A DNA stretch of 64,000 bases from Pempheris klunzingeri (taxonomy: Eukaryota; Chordata; Actinopteri; Acropomatiformes; Pempheridae): positions 23,898,667 to 23,962,666 of the forward strand of contig NC_092018.1 in the NCBI RefSeq assembly GCF_042242105.1. The letters are read 5' to 3'. The translations under genes and the position numbers were made by a program. The notes beneath the pieces are model-generated. The model searched no databases, was not told where the DNA came from, and was given only the letters and a program-made list of their open reading frames with translations. Numbering within the stretch: the first letter of the stretch is position 1; each line of letters opens with the position of its first letter. Of this stretch, positions 1 through 13,295 are shown one piece after another.

Positions 1-1149
1 ATATCATGTGATTGATTTATTGCTGTTGGGCTGTTATGAGAATTGGAACAAATATGACAATATGTGCAGAATCTGCACAAGTCCATTTTGTAACCAAAAA
101 AACATTCAAAAATTCTCCCTCCGAGCATGCCGGGTCACTGCAGGACAGGCCATTTTTGCTTAAACTCAGCCTAACCAGTCTGAAGGGCAGAGCTTTCCCC
201 TTTCTTTCTCATCACTAAATGGAAAGCACCATGCTGTGACACACCACATAACTATTACCTCCAGTGATATTATCACTGTGGGGAATACTCCCACTGATTA
301 TGGCTACAAGGGGCCACTGTTTAGCATACAAACAGCATTGGGTGGTGAACAACCATTACACATGCACACACACACACACACACACACCCAACTCGAGATG
401 TCACCAAAGTGCTGCCAGTCATTATCAGTCAGCATGCTGAAGTTAATTGCCACGGCTCTGCAGGCGTCTGTTTAATGAGAGGAGGCTCTGTGGGCCCACA
501 TGCAGCGTGAGGTCAGCTGACCAGGTGGAGGTAAAGCCTATTAAACACTGATGGGGGTGGCAGGGTGGAAGTTCATTAATTTTTTACAGACACACTGTAC
601 ATTGTTATGTTTTTCTTCAAATAATTCTCTTAAGAGCAGGTTGGTTTAAGCTTATTTTCCACGCATGTTTTGTGCTCATGCCTAAGAAACTGGCTCGGCT
701 TTAAGAGCAGGCTGCGTTCTGCAGTTTACGACAGGTTCTCCTTATTGTGAGAGCAGCTAAAAACAAGCTCTCACTAATATAAAGTGAAGAGAAGATGACG
801 AGAAAACACAGAGGAGCTGTGGATTGTGCTGCAGATCAGCAGGTCAAACTAGATCGTGCTTAAAATGCAGAAGACATTTTTATAATCTGACTTATTCATT
901 TTTTATTTAAATCATAAAATCATAAATCATAAAAAGACATTATCCAGGAACTTATACTTGAAGTAACTGATTTTTGGGCCACTTTGCGGTATCTATCTAT
1001 TCGATAGATACATAGGGATGTACATTTCAAGCAAAAATACTATATGAAAGTCATGGTTATTATCAGGCAATTTTTTGCTTTTATTACTGAAACATGTATT
1101 ACTTGTGTCAAACTTACACGTTGGGCATAAACCTTTGGATTAAAGCTAA
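1..1149. other. No gene seen; unique-looking AT-rich DNA
   Basis: Only short chance frames and the CA tract were found. The longest frames contain no recognisable domain. Confidence 0.5.
363..387. repeat. (CA)n microsatellite
   Basis: About 12 dinucleotide units, pure apart from the flanks. Confidence 0.9.
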
Positions 1150-2010
1150 GTTGCCCTCACCTCTCATGTGATGAAGGTGCTGGAGAGGCTGGTCCTGACC
1201 CATCTGAGACCGCAGGTGAGACCATCACTGGACCCTCTGCAGTTCGCCTACCAGCCTCATCTTGGTGTGGATGATGCTATCATCTTCCTCCTGTAGAGAG
1301 CTCTCTCACATCTGGATGGTGTTGGGTGCACTGTTAGAGTCACATTCTTTGATTTCTCCGGTGCATTCAACACCATCCAGCCTTTCCTGCTGAGAGAGAA
1401 GCTGCAGGTGATGAGTGTGGACGCTCCCACCATCTCCTGGATCACTGACAGGCAGGCAGCGCTCTGTCTGATGTGGTGGTACAGGAGCTCCACAGGGAAC
1501 TGTGCTGTCTCCTGTTCACCTTGTACACCTCAGATTTTAAACACAACTCCGAGTCTTGTCACTTACAGAAGTTTTCTGATGACTCAGCAGTTGTAGGGTG
1601 TATAAGAGGTGGACAGGTGGGGGAGCTGCAAACCGGACACTTTCGAAGTGGTGGTGGAAAGGAGGACCATGAACAAACTGTTGTCCATTCTGGACAGTCC
1701 TGACCACCCACTTCACCCACTACTGGATAGACAGCGGAGCAGCTTCTCAAACAGACTGGTTCAGCTCCGCTGTCACAAGGACAGATACAGGAAATCTTTT
1801 TTTTTTGCCAACAGCCATAACACTGTTCAATAATTCACCTCTGGCTGGCAGAGAGCTCTCAGCACCCTCTGTCATTTAACATGAACATGTTACTGCTGGA
1901 CTTGACTACGACTGGACTTGAACTTGCACTACAGTTTTTATTTAACTTGCACTTTGGTTTTAATCTGCACATTACATTTGGTACGCTTGGTACTGTTTAT
2001 AGTGTATATT
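1150..2010 (+). mobile_element. CR1/Rex1-like LINE fragment (reverse transcriptase remnant plus 3' UTR)
   Basis: Conceptual translation gives VLERLVLTHLRPQVRPSLDP, QFAYQPHLGVDDAI, FFDFSGAFNTIQPFLLREKL and later HPLLDRQRSSFSNRLVQL, the usual palm and C-terminal blocks of teleost CR1/Rex1-type reverse transcriptases. In-frame stops, frameshifts and a missing middle show it is dead. The T-rich stretch to about 2010 resembles the family's 3' UTR. Confidence 0.8.
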
Positions 2011-2664
2011 ACACTATGACATCCTGTGTCCACCCAGACCAAGGCAGGAGAGGACAGAGAACGGGGATAAGAGCTAAGCTAACCCAGCTAATACCTAAGG
2101 CTGCTTCTAGCTGATGTCCGGTTGCGCAGATTGGCTGGATGAAATGGGAATCAGAGACCGTTTGTGCCCACATTTTTACACAGACCTGGTTTCATCTCAT
2201 CACAGACGAAGCTACTGCTCCTGACGGGCATACCACCAGGCATCAGTATAAACAGAGGAAAATATACTGTTTCATGTATTCCTTAGCTGAAGAATAAACT
2301 TGAATACAATTCTGAAGGATCAAGATCAACCCGTAGTATGCATCTATATGTTAAACTTCTCATCTTGGCCCTGAAAACTGTCCTCATCAGATATTTTTTC
2401 AACTCCTATCCACTGATTCACTCTCTATTCAAATTTTGAAATCTTTCACATTTTCAAGCATATTCAAGGTAGCAATTTTGGATCAGCCTTGAAAAAAACA
2501 GCCAGCATTTACCCCACAATTTCTTCAGAAATTGCATTTTCTAATTGTCTTAAACCAAAATGGAAATAAGTGTAATTATCTCTCATATCAGCAAACATCT
2601 TACAGAGCTAAAATAAGACTTAAGGTTGTTTGCTGTGTAGGTTCATGATGTGGTTGAAGGCCAG

Positions 2665-2705
2665 ATTAAATGGTAAACGGACTGCACTTGTATAGCATAT
2701 TCACA
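2665..2705 (+). repeat. Short SINE-type fragment
   Basis: AAATGGTAAACGGACTGCAC followed by TTGTATAGCA matches the non-tRNA end of the SINE family also seen at 63360. Only this end is recognisable. Confidence 0.45.
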
Positions 2706-3556
2706 AGTCAATTTTATTCCAGTATAGTTGGATGAGTGAAAGAATAATTGGAATTTTTGGAATAGTTAAAGTGAGCCACTATCAGAAGATGCAGAAAACC
2801 AAATATTATTCAGAAATTATCACCTCATATATCTGTAATGTGGATCTTGTTAGCAAACAGTCTCCTATTAGCACATCCAGCAAAGACAGAGCAACACTAG
2901 CATTTATTTGTAGTTGTGTTTCTGACCTCTCAGCAGGAGCAGTATGGGGCTAAGCTACCTCCCTTAAGGGCACTTCAGTGGTTGTAATGAGGGCCACAAC
3001 CACCACTCTCATTAGATAAACTAAACTATCAATTTAGAATTATGATTAATAATGAACTTAATGACCACAACCAAAACGATCATATCAATAGCACACTAGA
3101 GCGGAGAGCTCGGGCCTCCTCAGCCCAGGAGAAGATCCCAGGAGAGAGAAGAGCTGAGCTGGGGTTGGAAAGAGAGAGCTGCAGACCTGGACAGTAAGCA
3201 GGGCCAGGAGAAAAGACAGAGAACAATGGGGGAACTCTGCTTATGTCTTACAGTCTGCACGTGAGGACACTTTTCTTTCACCCTCCCTTATATTGTTGCA
3301 ACCCTCAAGCAATTGAATACTTTTACAGAGAGACTGAATACTTCTCCAGGAATTTATCCTTATCCTTATCTAACCCTGTAACGCCAAGTATATCATATTT
3401 GATACTTGAGTTTTTGAGACCTCTACATCATCAGTGTAATTTTTTTTTCTCCTGAAAAACCTGATGCATACTATCAGACACATGCACTGCACGGATAATC
3501 CACCAGGGATCAGTAATTCATGCACCAGAGGGCCTTTAATTGAGACATCTAATACA

Positions 3557-4262
3557 CACTACTCACAAAAAGTTAGGGATATTCGACTTTCAGGTGAAAT
3601 ATATGGAAAATGTAAAAAGTGAATGCTACAGTGATATTATATCATGAAAGTAGGGCATTTAAGTAGAAGCATGCAATGGTAATTTTATTCATCTTAAACT
3701 ATTTATTGAAAGAAAATCTAACAACAGTGGAGGGTATACCACAACAAAACATTTTCAGTGTCTCAATAAATTGGGATGTGGCCAGAGGACGTCCACTCCT
3801 CTCCTTTCTGTGACTCTTCCAGTCTCTCTGTATCTCTGTTACAACCTCCTGATGACACTCTGTGACCCTCTAAGCTCAGTGAACACCTCCGTCTGAGGAC
3901 TTCCTGTTTGAAGCCTCCAGTGTTGAGGTGCTGCTGATCAACTGTTAGGTGTCGTCTTGGTCTCATGATGTCAGAATGTGAACAGCAGGATGAGGAGGAC
4001 TGTTTAAATACCAATTCTAACTGAAGCAGGAAATGTATTGGTGGATTCATGGATCAAACCTGTTGTGAATGTTGCTGTTAAGCTTCTTGTTAGAGAACAG
4101 CAACTTGTGCAGAAAGTACTGAAACACTGAACAGTTGGACATGTGCATTCAAAAGTTTAGAGAAGGTCACATTAAGTTCACCTGGAAAGGTTAGAATGCA
4201 TTTTAGGTTCATCCTGAAATTTCACCTGAAAGCCGAATATCCCTAACTTTTTGTGAGTAGTG
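3557..4262 (-). mobile_element. Tc1/mariner-like non-autonomous element, copy 1
   Basis: Ends are inverted copies of CACTACTCACAAAAAGTTAG next to TA target sites. The interior, read on the minus strand, has MRPRRHLTVDQQ near 3966 and a frame-broken RYRETGRVTE ... RSGRPLATSQ stretch, the helix-turn-helix and GRPR-type hook of a Tc1 transposase. The catalytic domain is absent. This is the longest of three copies (706 bp). Confidence 0.85.
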
Positions 4263-7144
4263 TATATATATATATATGCAATATATGATGTATATATATT
4301 TTTTTATTTGTCAGAAGGTTCAATAAACACTCCAGTTTCAAAAACTTGTAATTTTCTGGCAATTATTTCATGGTTCAGGCTTTACAGGGCTAATATCATT
4401 ACAGTTTCATAGTGGCATTTCTAGGCTATACTTCATCATGGATGTACTTCATTAGGTTTTGGCAGCTACAAGCACATAAGCAATTCACAGCAATTTCCAC
4501 AACAGCTTTTTGGAGCCGGTGTCTGTACTCAGCCTAAGAGCATTTGTGAGGAAAGAAGCTCCACTCTGTAACACCACTGCAGTGGACTGAATGTTTGTGG
4601 AAAGGGGAAAGGTCATAGTTCGTCTCAACTGCCACCCTGTGTTCGTGAAGACTATTTAAAACTCTGTATATATAAATGCTGGCCACCATTAGTCCTTATA
4701 TAAACACACAGTCATGTCAGCATTCAACTCACTCCATAGTGTATATATCTGTATTAATAAATCACAAATAAATGAAGGCAAGATTTTTAAGTTTTAGTTT
4801 ATAATACAGAGGGGTTCAACACAATCATTAACAGAATGGTGTAGGTTGAGTGAAAAATAATTTGTCCAAACAAAGGTCGCACCAAGCTTTGAACCAGAGA
4901 CCTTTAATATATGAAATTCTCACCAAGATAACACATTAGCATTTACCTAGAATGTCACATATCTATCTATCATCAAATTTTGTTACTCAGTCATTACTCA
5001 TGCTGATTAATGTTAACATGAATAACTCTTGAATAAACTCTTACTTACTGTGCATGGTAAAAGACAAATATCTAGAGTGTTGGAGTGTTGTCAGGGACAG
5101 GTTGGGGCAGGGGAGCTGTGAGCTGGAGTATGTAGGTGGTGTGGTTGGAACCCTGAAGAACCCTTCCTCTTCCCTTTGGAGGACTGGTAATGAACTCTAA
5201 CTAGCTATCAGTATAGTAATTTTGGTAAAGTTATTAAGTTCATTATCAATCATAATACCAATTTGATAGTAAAGATTTTTAATGAAACTAAATCAGTTAA
5301 ATTGGGTCTTTTTCCTAGTTTAACGAAACGGTACACCAATCAAGGTGGACTTTACGGTAAATCCCATCAATCAATATAACCATTAATTATTTTTGATAAT
5401 CATTATTCATTTCCAATAACCAAACTGTTGAAGAAATGGTTCAAACCCTTCATACAGTTATCGTGCAACATATGTCAGTCAGGCAGAGTACTGACCCAAG
5501 CACCACCTCCCTGACATGCAGCTACACTCTGCTGCTACAGCTCAGTAAACGGCAATAAAACGGCAACTGCGCGCCCGACAACAGACCAGTCATTCCCAAA
5601 CTTAAGAATGCTGAAGCCCAGCTGGTAATCTAAAAATCTCCTGTGGCCAACCCAAATCTTTAATCACAACGCTTGGTGAACACATGAGATTAAGATGATA
5701 TAAGATGATGTATTTCCTTTTTTTTTTGTCTAATAAACATAATGATTCATGTCAACGTGGGCCTGGGGCAATGCAGTGCACATTTGTGAAGCTGAAACCA
5801 GAGAATATATAACATACTATCCAGTTGATTGATAATTGTTTCATTACACTTTGGGCATGTCTGTTTTGAACTTGTGTGTTTAATTATTCAGAAATCAGAT
5901 GCATCTAAATAATAAAGCATTAATACTCATGCGCTCAGCTTAAACACTGTACAATAAACATCCATTGTTGTGCCTTAATATCAACCTATCATAAATAAAA
6001 CTGTAGCATAATATCCAGAAGTTAGTGTATTTTTGTATGATTCTTTAAAGGATGCCAGCCTGTTTCTTGATTCCTTAATGTGAAGCACTTTCTGATATGT
6101 TGTAAGGATGAACTGAGTTTTAAAAACAGCTGGTAAAAATAGCATTGCTTTCTAACATTTATCATCCTAAAAGATTAATAGTTTCGACATGATTTGTCCA
6201 AAAAAGCCTGATTAAAATTCCACTTTAAGTGTTTTTAAAGGTGAAATGTAATTGTTTTGTATTAAGCACACATGCTATAGCAAAATATTCCTACCTAAAT
6301 ATGAAATGTTTCGTTTGTCTAATGAAGGATTCTCCTTCTTCTATTCTCCTTTTCGAAGGACTTCTGGTCAACACAATGTCTTCCACACTTATAAACGGCT
6401 GGCTTATTAGCTTCACCTGCATCCTCTGCTCAGCATGTTCTCTGCTCTCATCGGAGCATCTGATCTCTCCGTCATTCATCTTCCTGAAATGTAGTAATGT
6501 TATCCAAAACAGACACCACCATGATAGCGTCGGTTAGGATAGGCTAAGCCTTACCTAACCTTACTGCTGGCTGTTGTGCATATAGTATATCTATGTGTAT
6601 GTCATATGATGTGATATCACTACGTGATGGTATCATCAAGTGTAGGATTGAACCATTGATCTGGGATAGCGTGTCTCTGCCCCACAATAGTTGCCATGGT
6701 TTCACTGACAGCAGCTGTACCATTGTCAGTAACCATGACATCCTTGTGCTTTCTGGAGCCACCAGAATAACTGCTAAACCCTCCTCCTGAGTATGCGCTA
6801 AAAGGCCAGGGATCAAAGGAACTGGGGGAAAAGCACAGAGAACACTGTGCCACAGCTGGCAAGAGACGGCATCCACTCCCATTGGAGGAACGTCCCGTGC
6901 TTTCATGGAGAATCAGTATGCATTTTCTCGTGAGGTGAACGGACCCACATCTGCTCTCCCAAACCAGCCCCATAACACTTAAAAAAGGAATTCAGCCTCC
7001 ACTTGTTTTAAGAAGGAACTCCACTCTGATGGAATAAAGATTCGTGTGAGACCACAGACGGGTGTTTAGCTATTTGCAGCTATTTTCACACAGCTTCACT
7101 GATACTAATGAAATGAACTCTTCAGGTTTCATTGCAGTGTTTTT
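4263..7144. other. Intergenic stretch without recognised content
   Basis: Begins with a TA-rich run at the edge of the Tc1-like element. The opposite-strand frames at 6229-6973 (up to 120 codons) overlap each other on both strands, have no splice signals and no family resemblance, and are taken as chance. Confidence 0.45.
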
Positions 7145-7410
7145 TTAGCCCAGTAAATAAGTTCATGTCGGTTTTGCTAATCACAATTCTTACCTGTAAT
7201 CAGTAGATGAACTGCCACCACCTGCTTTCCGACATGAGGCATCTGTATTCATGGTGGAACTTTGTGGGACCATTACTCTTCATTAGTCTTCTCAATTTAT
7301 CTTCGACTCCTCATTGTTCTACGGCAAAATATTTGACCTCTTTAACTCAATCTGCCTGCATATTCATGCGCAGCGTTAGGTTTAGGGTTTAGGGTTGCAT
7401 TTAGGGATAG
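7145..7410 (+). repeat. Unnamed dispersed repeat, copy 1
   Basis: TTTTGCTAATCACAATTCTT, GTAATCAGTAGATGA, GGCAAAATATTTGACCTCTT and a TTAGGTTTAGGGTTTAGGGT end align in the same order with 10855-11165. No coding capacity or clear terminal structure was seen. Confidence 0.65.
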
Positions 7411-9219
7411 AGAAAAGCCAAACTCAAACCTGAGACGCTGACAGGCAGGTGCAGTTAAAATAAAATAAAATGTCATACTAGCCTGATATGTGATTAAAAT
7501 GATATTTTGCTCTATAGTACATAAACTTAAATCCTGTTGGAGAGATCAAGGAACCCAAGCAAAGACACAATTATATGATGCTCCTTCGTACAAGAGTCAA
7601 GTAGACCAACTAATTTCGAGTTTGGAGGCATGATGTGACTGCATGCCAAGCCCTTAAAAAGTCTTCCACTGAAAATAAGCGGAGTCTCATACAAATGTAG
7701 ACAATAAAAATGTCTGATAAGAGCTTCTCTGGTAAGAGGGGAGGAAAAGGGACCTTGATGGACAATGATTATGCTTTTCACAATATATACTGACCGACGG
7801 AGGATGCAGGCAGAATGAAGCCGTCAAACGCAATAAGGATAGGTTAAAGAGCAAGGACGAAAAACATCAACAGTTATAACTTCAGAGTTATAAAGCCAGT
7901 CACGCTGACGATGAAGACTTTTAATTAATTTTAACTTCACCAAAGCAATGTTGCAAGACGGACAGAGAGGATTATAAACACATCTCACACCTGGTAGTTC
8001 AGAGCGACTCCACTGGAGCTACAAGGTGGTCAGCGCTCCTTGATGCAGTTTTTAGCAGCAGCTTATGAGAGAGAGGAGAGCCCCTGGGGTTCACTTGCAG
8101 CCTGTTAAGTCTCCTGTTAATTCTCAGTCTCTCGTCGCTCTACTGTGACTAGACGTCTACGCAGGTGTTCAGGAGTCAGCTGTTACTCTCCAAACTATCA
8201 GGCAAAACAAACTGTGTTATTCCTAATGATACCACCTCAAGCTGGGATGCTCCAGGTACCAGTGGTTGGCTCACTGTTATTCTTTATTTTATATGTTGTT
8301 GTCTATCTGATCTTATTGTCAGTATCATAAATGGCTTTGCAGATTTTTTAAAAAGTAAGAAAAAGAGTATCGAGCCTTGACCTTTAGCCTCACTCCTGCA
8401 GATTTGCACTTAATATTTAAGTGTATCTTAAATCAATCAGGATCATTAAATTTAACTTATTCTAGTCACATGGTTGTCCACCAATTAATGTGATATAAAA
8501 GGTTATGGCCCTATATCAAAATATTAAGAAGGTCAGACGCGTGGCACATTCACTCACGTCAGCCTGTAATGACTAGTTTTGTCTCAACTCCAGCTCCACT
8601 CTTGATTTCTTCATGGTGATCCCACTGCCTTCCATGGCCTGTTAGGCAGCTAATTGGCCTGGCAGTGAGAATGCCAGCTTGACAGGCACATAATGATTTC
8701 TGATGATAAGACATCACCGCCCAAATCTACCAATGTATTTCATTAGTCTGATTTACCTTTACTTATATACTGGGGAGAGACAAATCAGCTCCTCACCCTC
8801 TGAAGTATTGGAAAGTATTGGATAATTTCCTTTCAGCCTTTCCCAGAAAGACATGTGAACACGCCAACATGGCGAAAGCACCAGTTGCAGGGGTAGGAAA
8901 AGGGGACAGTTTAGCAAGCATGGTGCAGTCCTACAATCAATGGGGACTGACTGACTGACGCAAAGTTAGTTGATTGACACGAGAAATGCATAATATTTTT
9001 TCCCTCCTATTGTGAAACCACTAAATGCTTCAATTAATCCTGCATGTAGCGTAGCAAATTTATCAACATCACACCAAGCACACTCAAAGTATGACACATG
9101 GTCTGTGTTCTTTATGAAGTGAGATGTCAGCCATTCTTTACAACTACAATACAATACATTTTCCATGATCAAGAGGCATTGGAAACAACATAACAAATCT
9201 CTGACCTCTGACTCTGTAT
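7411..9219. other. Intergenic stretch without recognised content
   Basis: No exon, RNA gene or repeat family could be supported. A minus-strand frame at 8966-9196 (Cys/His-containing, 76 codons) is unrecognised. Confidence 0.4.
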
Positions 9220-9442
9220 TTGTTTCAAACTGAAATGTGCAATATATTTATTCATCTCTTTACCTCACCTCACAATGTGCAATACCTTGTCATATCGCCC
9301 ACTTGTACACTGTATTGCTTCTATTTTTTCTACCGTAGCTGTACTTTTATATCTACCCGTGTCTGCTGTGACTTTGTAAATTTCCCTGTCGTGAGACTAA
9401 TAAAGGAATATCTTATCTTATCTTATCTTATCCTATTTTATG
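9220..9442 (+). mobile_element. LINE 3' UTR with (TATCT)n tail
   Basis: Text such as AATTTCCCTGTCGTGAGACT and AATAAAGGAATATC followed by repeats of TATCT is the usual 3' end of teleost CR1-type LINEs. No RT coding sequence is attached, in line with strong 5' truncation. Confidence 0.65.
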
Positions 9443-10233
9443 TGAAGTCACATTTCAGGATTTGCTATTTTGCAGTTAAAGGCAGATTCATTTTTTGCTT
9501 GGCTCATATCATCTTGTTAAAAGCTGTGCTTTTGTTGAAGCTCAAATACCAGGGATATAAAAATGCATTTCATTGCTATGCTACATGTTTTTTCAATCAA
9601 CTTAGGCTCCATGTAGTTCATGTTCACCCATGCTTAGGTAAACATCACCTTTCTCTTAAGGAAACCAAGCGTGAATGACAACAGCACTAAAGATGGAGCT
9701 TTTCCTGCCAATCACAGACAGAAGCTCCCATATCATCAGAAAGCCCATGGCCACAGGACTCCAACCACAAACACGTCCTGCCTTCTTCAACATATTTTCC
9801 TGTCACAAAGTGCATGACAACTGTGCACTGCCCCTCAATGGCATCATCATTATTGTCATTTAACATATTTCCATTTTTCTCTCACAGCTGCGATGGTACT
9901 GCTGCTTGCCCTCTCTCTCCTCCTTCCTCTGTTCACTCTCTAAACATCTGCTCCCCGGAGAGGCCATTTGATTAGGGCACCACGGCCATGATGGCAAAGA
10001 TCATACTTGGAGATGTAGTCACACCTGGATAATTTAATGTATGCTTGTCCTAATCATGATGATACAGTTCCTTGGTGATGTGCTATTTCTCATCTTTTAA
10101 TTAAGAGGTCTGCACTGCAGGGTGGCCTTACTCCTCAGGGACAAATCATGTATGAATACATGAATAGTTTAAAGGTTCTGAACAGGTTTTTAACAGCTTC
10201 CTGTGGTGAGTGGCTGCACACAAACCTGCTGTT

Positions 10234-10240
<7 letters not shown>

Positions 10241-10292
<52 letters not shown>
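10241..10292. repeat. (CT)n microsatellite, 26 units
   Basis: 52 bp of uninterrupted CT. The open frame on the opposite strand across it is only poly-Arg/Glu made by the repeat. Confidence 0.95.
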
Positions 10293-10295
<3 letters not shown>

Positions 10296-10854
10296 ATTAT
10301 GCCCAAGACAGTAACTATAGGAATCCTCTTTCTCTCCCCTTCCCCCTCTGATGTGAGACTGTGGGTGCCTCATCACTAGCCTATCCCACACACTCATGGA
10401 AATGGGATGGTGTTTATTCATCTTGCTCTGTTGCCTGGAAACCAAAACCTCCCTCTGTTACACACCGCATTGAGAAAAATAGAAAGATGTCATTTACATT
10501 TGTTTTATTTTTTCGCATGAGGCTCTTTCCCACATCTTCTATTTCGGAGTGACCATAAGTAACTGTAACAATAGAACAGAGCTAATTCTATGGATAACAA
10601 CTAAGCAGAGGCATATCTCCAAAGCTCAAGCCAGGATGGAGATACTTACATACGTAGCATGCATTTTCTGTCAAATACTCCTGAAGAAATGACATAATCA
10701 ATAAATCCCAGACAGCACTGGTCCGTTTTAAAGACTTTTACGATGCAGACAGAGGTGTTATTGATTCTAACTGCATGGCTGTCATGAAAATTGACCACAC
10801 TGACAGTTCCATGTGATCTGCTGTGGGCAAGTCCATAAAGCAGAATCCCAGGTT

Positions 10855-11165
10855 GGACTGTAAATAAGTTCATATCAGTCTTGCTAATCACAATTTTTTA
10901 CCTATAATCAGTAGATAAAGGAATCAAATAAATATTTGGACTGCTGCCACCTGCGTCCCTGATATGAGCCATCAGTATTCATAGAATCACTTTAGGGGTA
11001 TTACGATGTAGGCGATGGAACTCTACTGGGCCATTACAGAGTGTACTTGATTTGTCCTCAACTTCCCATTGGCATACAGCAAAATATCTAACCTCTTGAA
11101 CACCACTTGCCCATCAGTGCCCGTGGTTAGGGCTAGGTTTAGTGGTTAGGGTTGCATTTTGGCCT
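10855..11165 (+). repeat. Unnamed dispersed repeat, copy 2
   Basis: CTTGCTAATCACAATTTTTT, ATAATCAGTAGATAAAGG, AGCAAAATATCTAACCTCTT and GTGGTTAGGGTTGCATTTTG follow the order seen at 7145-7410, in the same orientation but diverged, with small insertions. Confidence 0.65.
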
Positions 11166-12087
11166 CATAGTTCTTCTGTTTTGAGGGTGGGGGAGTTGGA
11201 AGGGGGGGGTGTTGGAGGATAAAAGGATGCCATGAATTTGGTAGAAGTCATTTAATCTTCAAGGGTTACGGATACCTCCAAAGTAAACACTGCCTAAATA
11301 CGAGTGTGAAAATACATTGTGTGCAACGTTTGCTCACATCACACGGAGGACACATGTGTGGGTCTCTGTTAGTGAGTAGGTATTTATCTGGCTGTGTAAG
11401 AGAGACACACATAGACAGGGACAGAGAAACAAGACTGAGAAAGTGAATTTTCTCTGTCACATAGTTCCATCTCTCCGGGTCATCCAAAAGGTGACTTAAT
11501 TTAAGCACAGACAAAGGGAGATCGTGGAATTAGGATCTTTCTCTCTCTCCCAGAGAGCCAGTACCCCCATCTGAAAGGATCATATGTTTCAAAATGGGAA
11601 ATGGCCACAAGTTACAGAGCGACATTAACATTCACATTCAGTTTAAAGTGTTTTCTGCACACCTGATGAATGGAAGTACGCTATCCAAACAATGGCAGTA
11701 TACAAGCTACAATGACTATATGGTAATCCTTTGGGGCAATTACGTCCCTTCAAAGTACATGCACTGAAAGAGCTTGTTTTTGCCACAGACAGGCTCAGAT
11801 TGTTATTCTAAGTGTGCAAAAACTTTATGGAAAGGATACTTTCAGAGCTGTAAGATCCTTTTTGTTTAGCCAGAAAAAACAGTTATATTGCTTGGTTCAA
11901 AGCCACTAGACTCCATCGACAAAAAAGTCATTTTACACTGTGGTTGCTGGTCTACTGCTGTCTCGATCAGCTAGTTTGTTTTGCTGGTGTGTGACTTAAG
12001 ACAAAACAATCCCTCGTCTTCCATAGACGATAACAGCATCCACACGTAAACAAACCAGTTTGAATTAATAACAGTATGCCAAAGAGA

Positions 12088-12432
12088 CAGCATGGTGGTG
12101 CTGTGGTTAGCACTGTTGCCTCACAGCAAGAAGGTCCTGGGTTCAAATCACGGTTTTCTGTGTGGAGTTTGCATGTTCTCCCCATGCTAGCGTGGGTTCT
12201 CTCCGGGTACTCCGGCTTCTCCCACAATCCAAAGACATGCACATTAGGTTAATTGGTAACTCTAAATTGCCCATAGGTGTGAGTGTGAGTGTGAAAGGTT
12301 GTCTGTCTCTATATGTGGCCCTGCGATTGGCTGGCGACCAGTCCAGGGTGTACCCTGCCTCTCGCCCAAAGTCAGCTGGGATAGGCTCCAGCTCCCCCGC
12401 GACCCTTACGGATAAGCGGTATAAAAAATGAG
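12088..12432 (+). mobile_element. tRNA-derived SINE-like repeat (full length)
   Basis: The head has box A-like GTGGTTAGCACTG (from 12103) and box B-like GGTTCAAATC (from 12139). The body contains TTGCATGTTCTCCCC, GTCCAGGGTGTACCCTGCCT and GGATAGGCTCCAGCTC, and it ends GGATAAGCGGTATAAAAAAT, a very common teleost repeat. A reverse-strand tail fragment of the same family lies at 62380. Confidence 0.8.
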
Positions 12433-13295
12433 ATGAGATTTGTTCAGGACATGGCGGGGGACCCTGGTAGAAAAGATCCTAGCTATGCTCATATGTTGTA
12501 GACTAATGTTACTAGCACAGATGCTTTCAGCCAATAGCACATGTAGGCCAGACATCCTCTTTGCAGAATTAAGGTAGCTAATAATTGCATGAAAAATTCA
12601 TAGCCTGTTTAAGAATAGGTTGCAATTGGACCCGTGTTCTTTATAGGCTACTAACAGTTAACTGCTGGTTGGAGCTCAGGCTACACTGACTGGGGTAATG
12701 CAAGTTAACCTTAATTTATAGTCAGTGCACAGTGCCGTTGCTAGCCAGCATAATTTGCCAACTCAATAAGGTAGAAACCGATGTCTGGGTAGGACACCTC
12801 TGTTCACTGAGTGGAGTTACTGATGGACCTTAATACAAGCCCGATGCTGGGGAATGAAGGGACATGACTGAAAGTAGATCATACTAAACCTTCCCGTGTA
12901 TCTTGCGCTTTCTAGGTCAAGAGAGTAGAAGTATATCTGCCTGGCATGGTGTGTTCAGGTCATTTATGAAGTAATTTCATACAGGTGGTTTTCTGTTGTA
13001 CCATTATTTTACATTAAAGTCTATGGCAAGTTTCGTTTGTTTTCCCCCAAAGAGGGTTGTGCTGGAAGCTGAATTTTCCGGATGTGTCTTAGCAATCTTT
13101 GAAGCTTGAACGTGCTTGATGACCAGCGGAACTCCGTCAGCTCTGGACATGTTTTGCACACACAGCCCCGGAATAGAGAGCCGATACAGACGCGCCATGC
13201 CGTGTCACCTAGGCTCTCTTCTTTTCACTTATTTGCATGAGCCTTGGGATTGCCAGAATCGTTTGGGTGAAAATCACCCGACATTAGTGTTCTAG

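Noticed and set aside
6544-6973. Overlapping 117-120 codon minus-strand frames
   Set aside because: Two overlapping frames on one strand plus one on the other, no domain, no splice signals.
7379-7398. Interstitial telomere repeat
   Set aside because: Only two or three imperfect TTAGGG-like units, and they belong to a dispersed repeat seen again at 11125.
9220-9678. 152-codon + strand frame, the longest untagged open frame at the left
   Set aside because: It runs through a LINE 3' UTR and its TATCT repeats (Tyr-Leu-Ile-Leu-Ser), so it is low-complexity chance.
10146-10445. 99-codon minus-strand frame with a long Arg/Glu run
   Set aside because: The run is the translation of the (CT)26 microsatellite; the flanks resemble no protein.
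12102-12155. Functional tRNA gene
   Set aside because: Box A and B words are present, but no cloverleaf fits and the body is a known SINE-like repeat.
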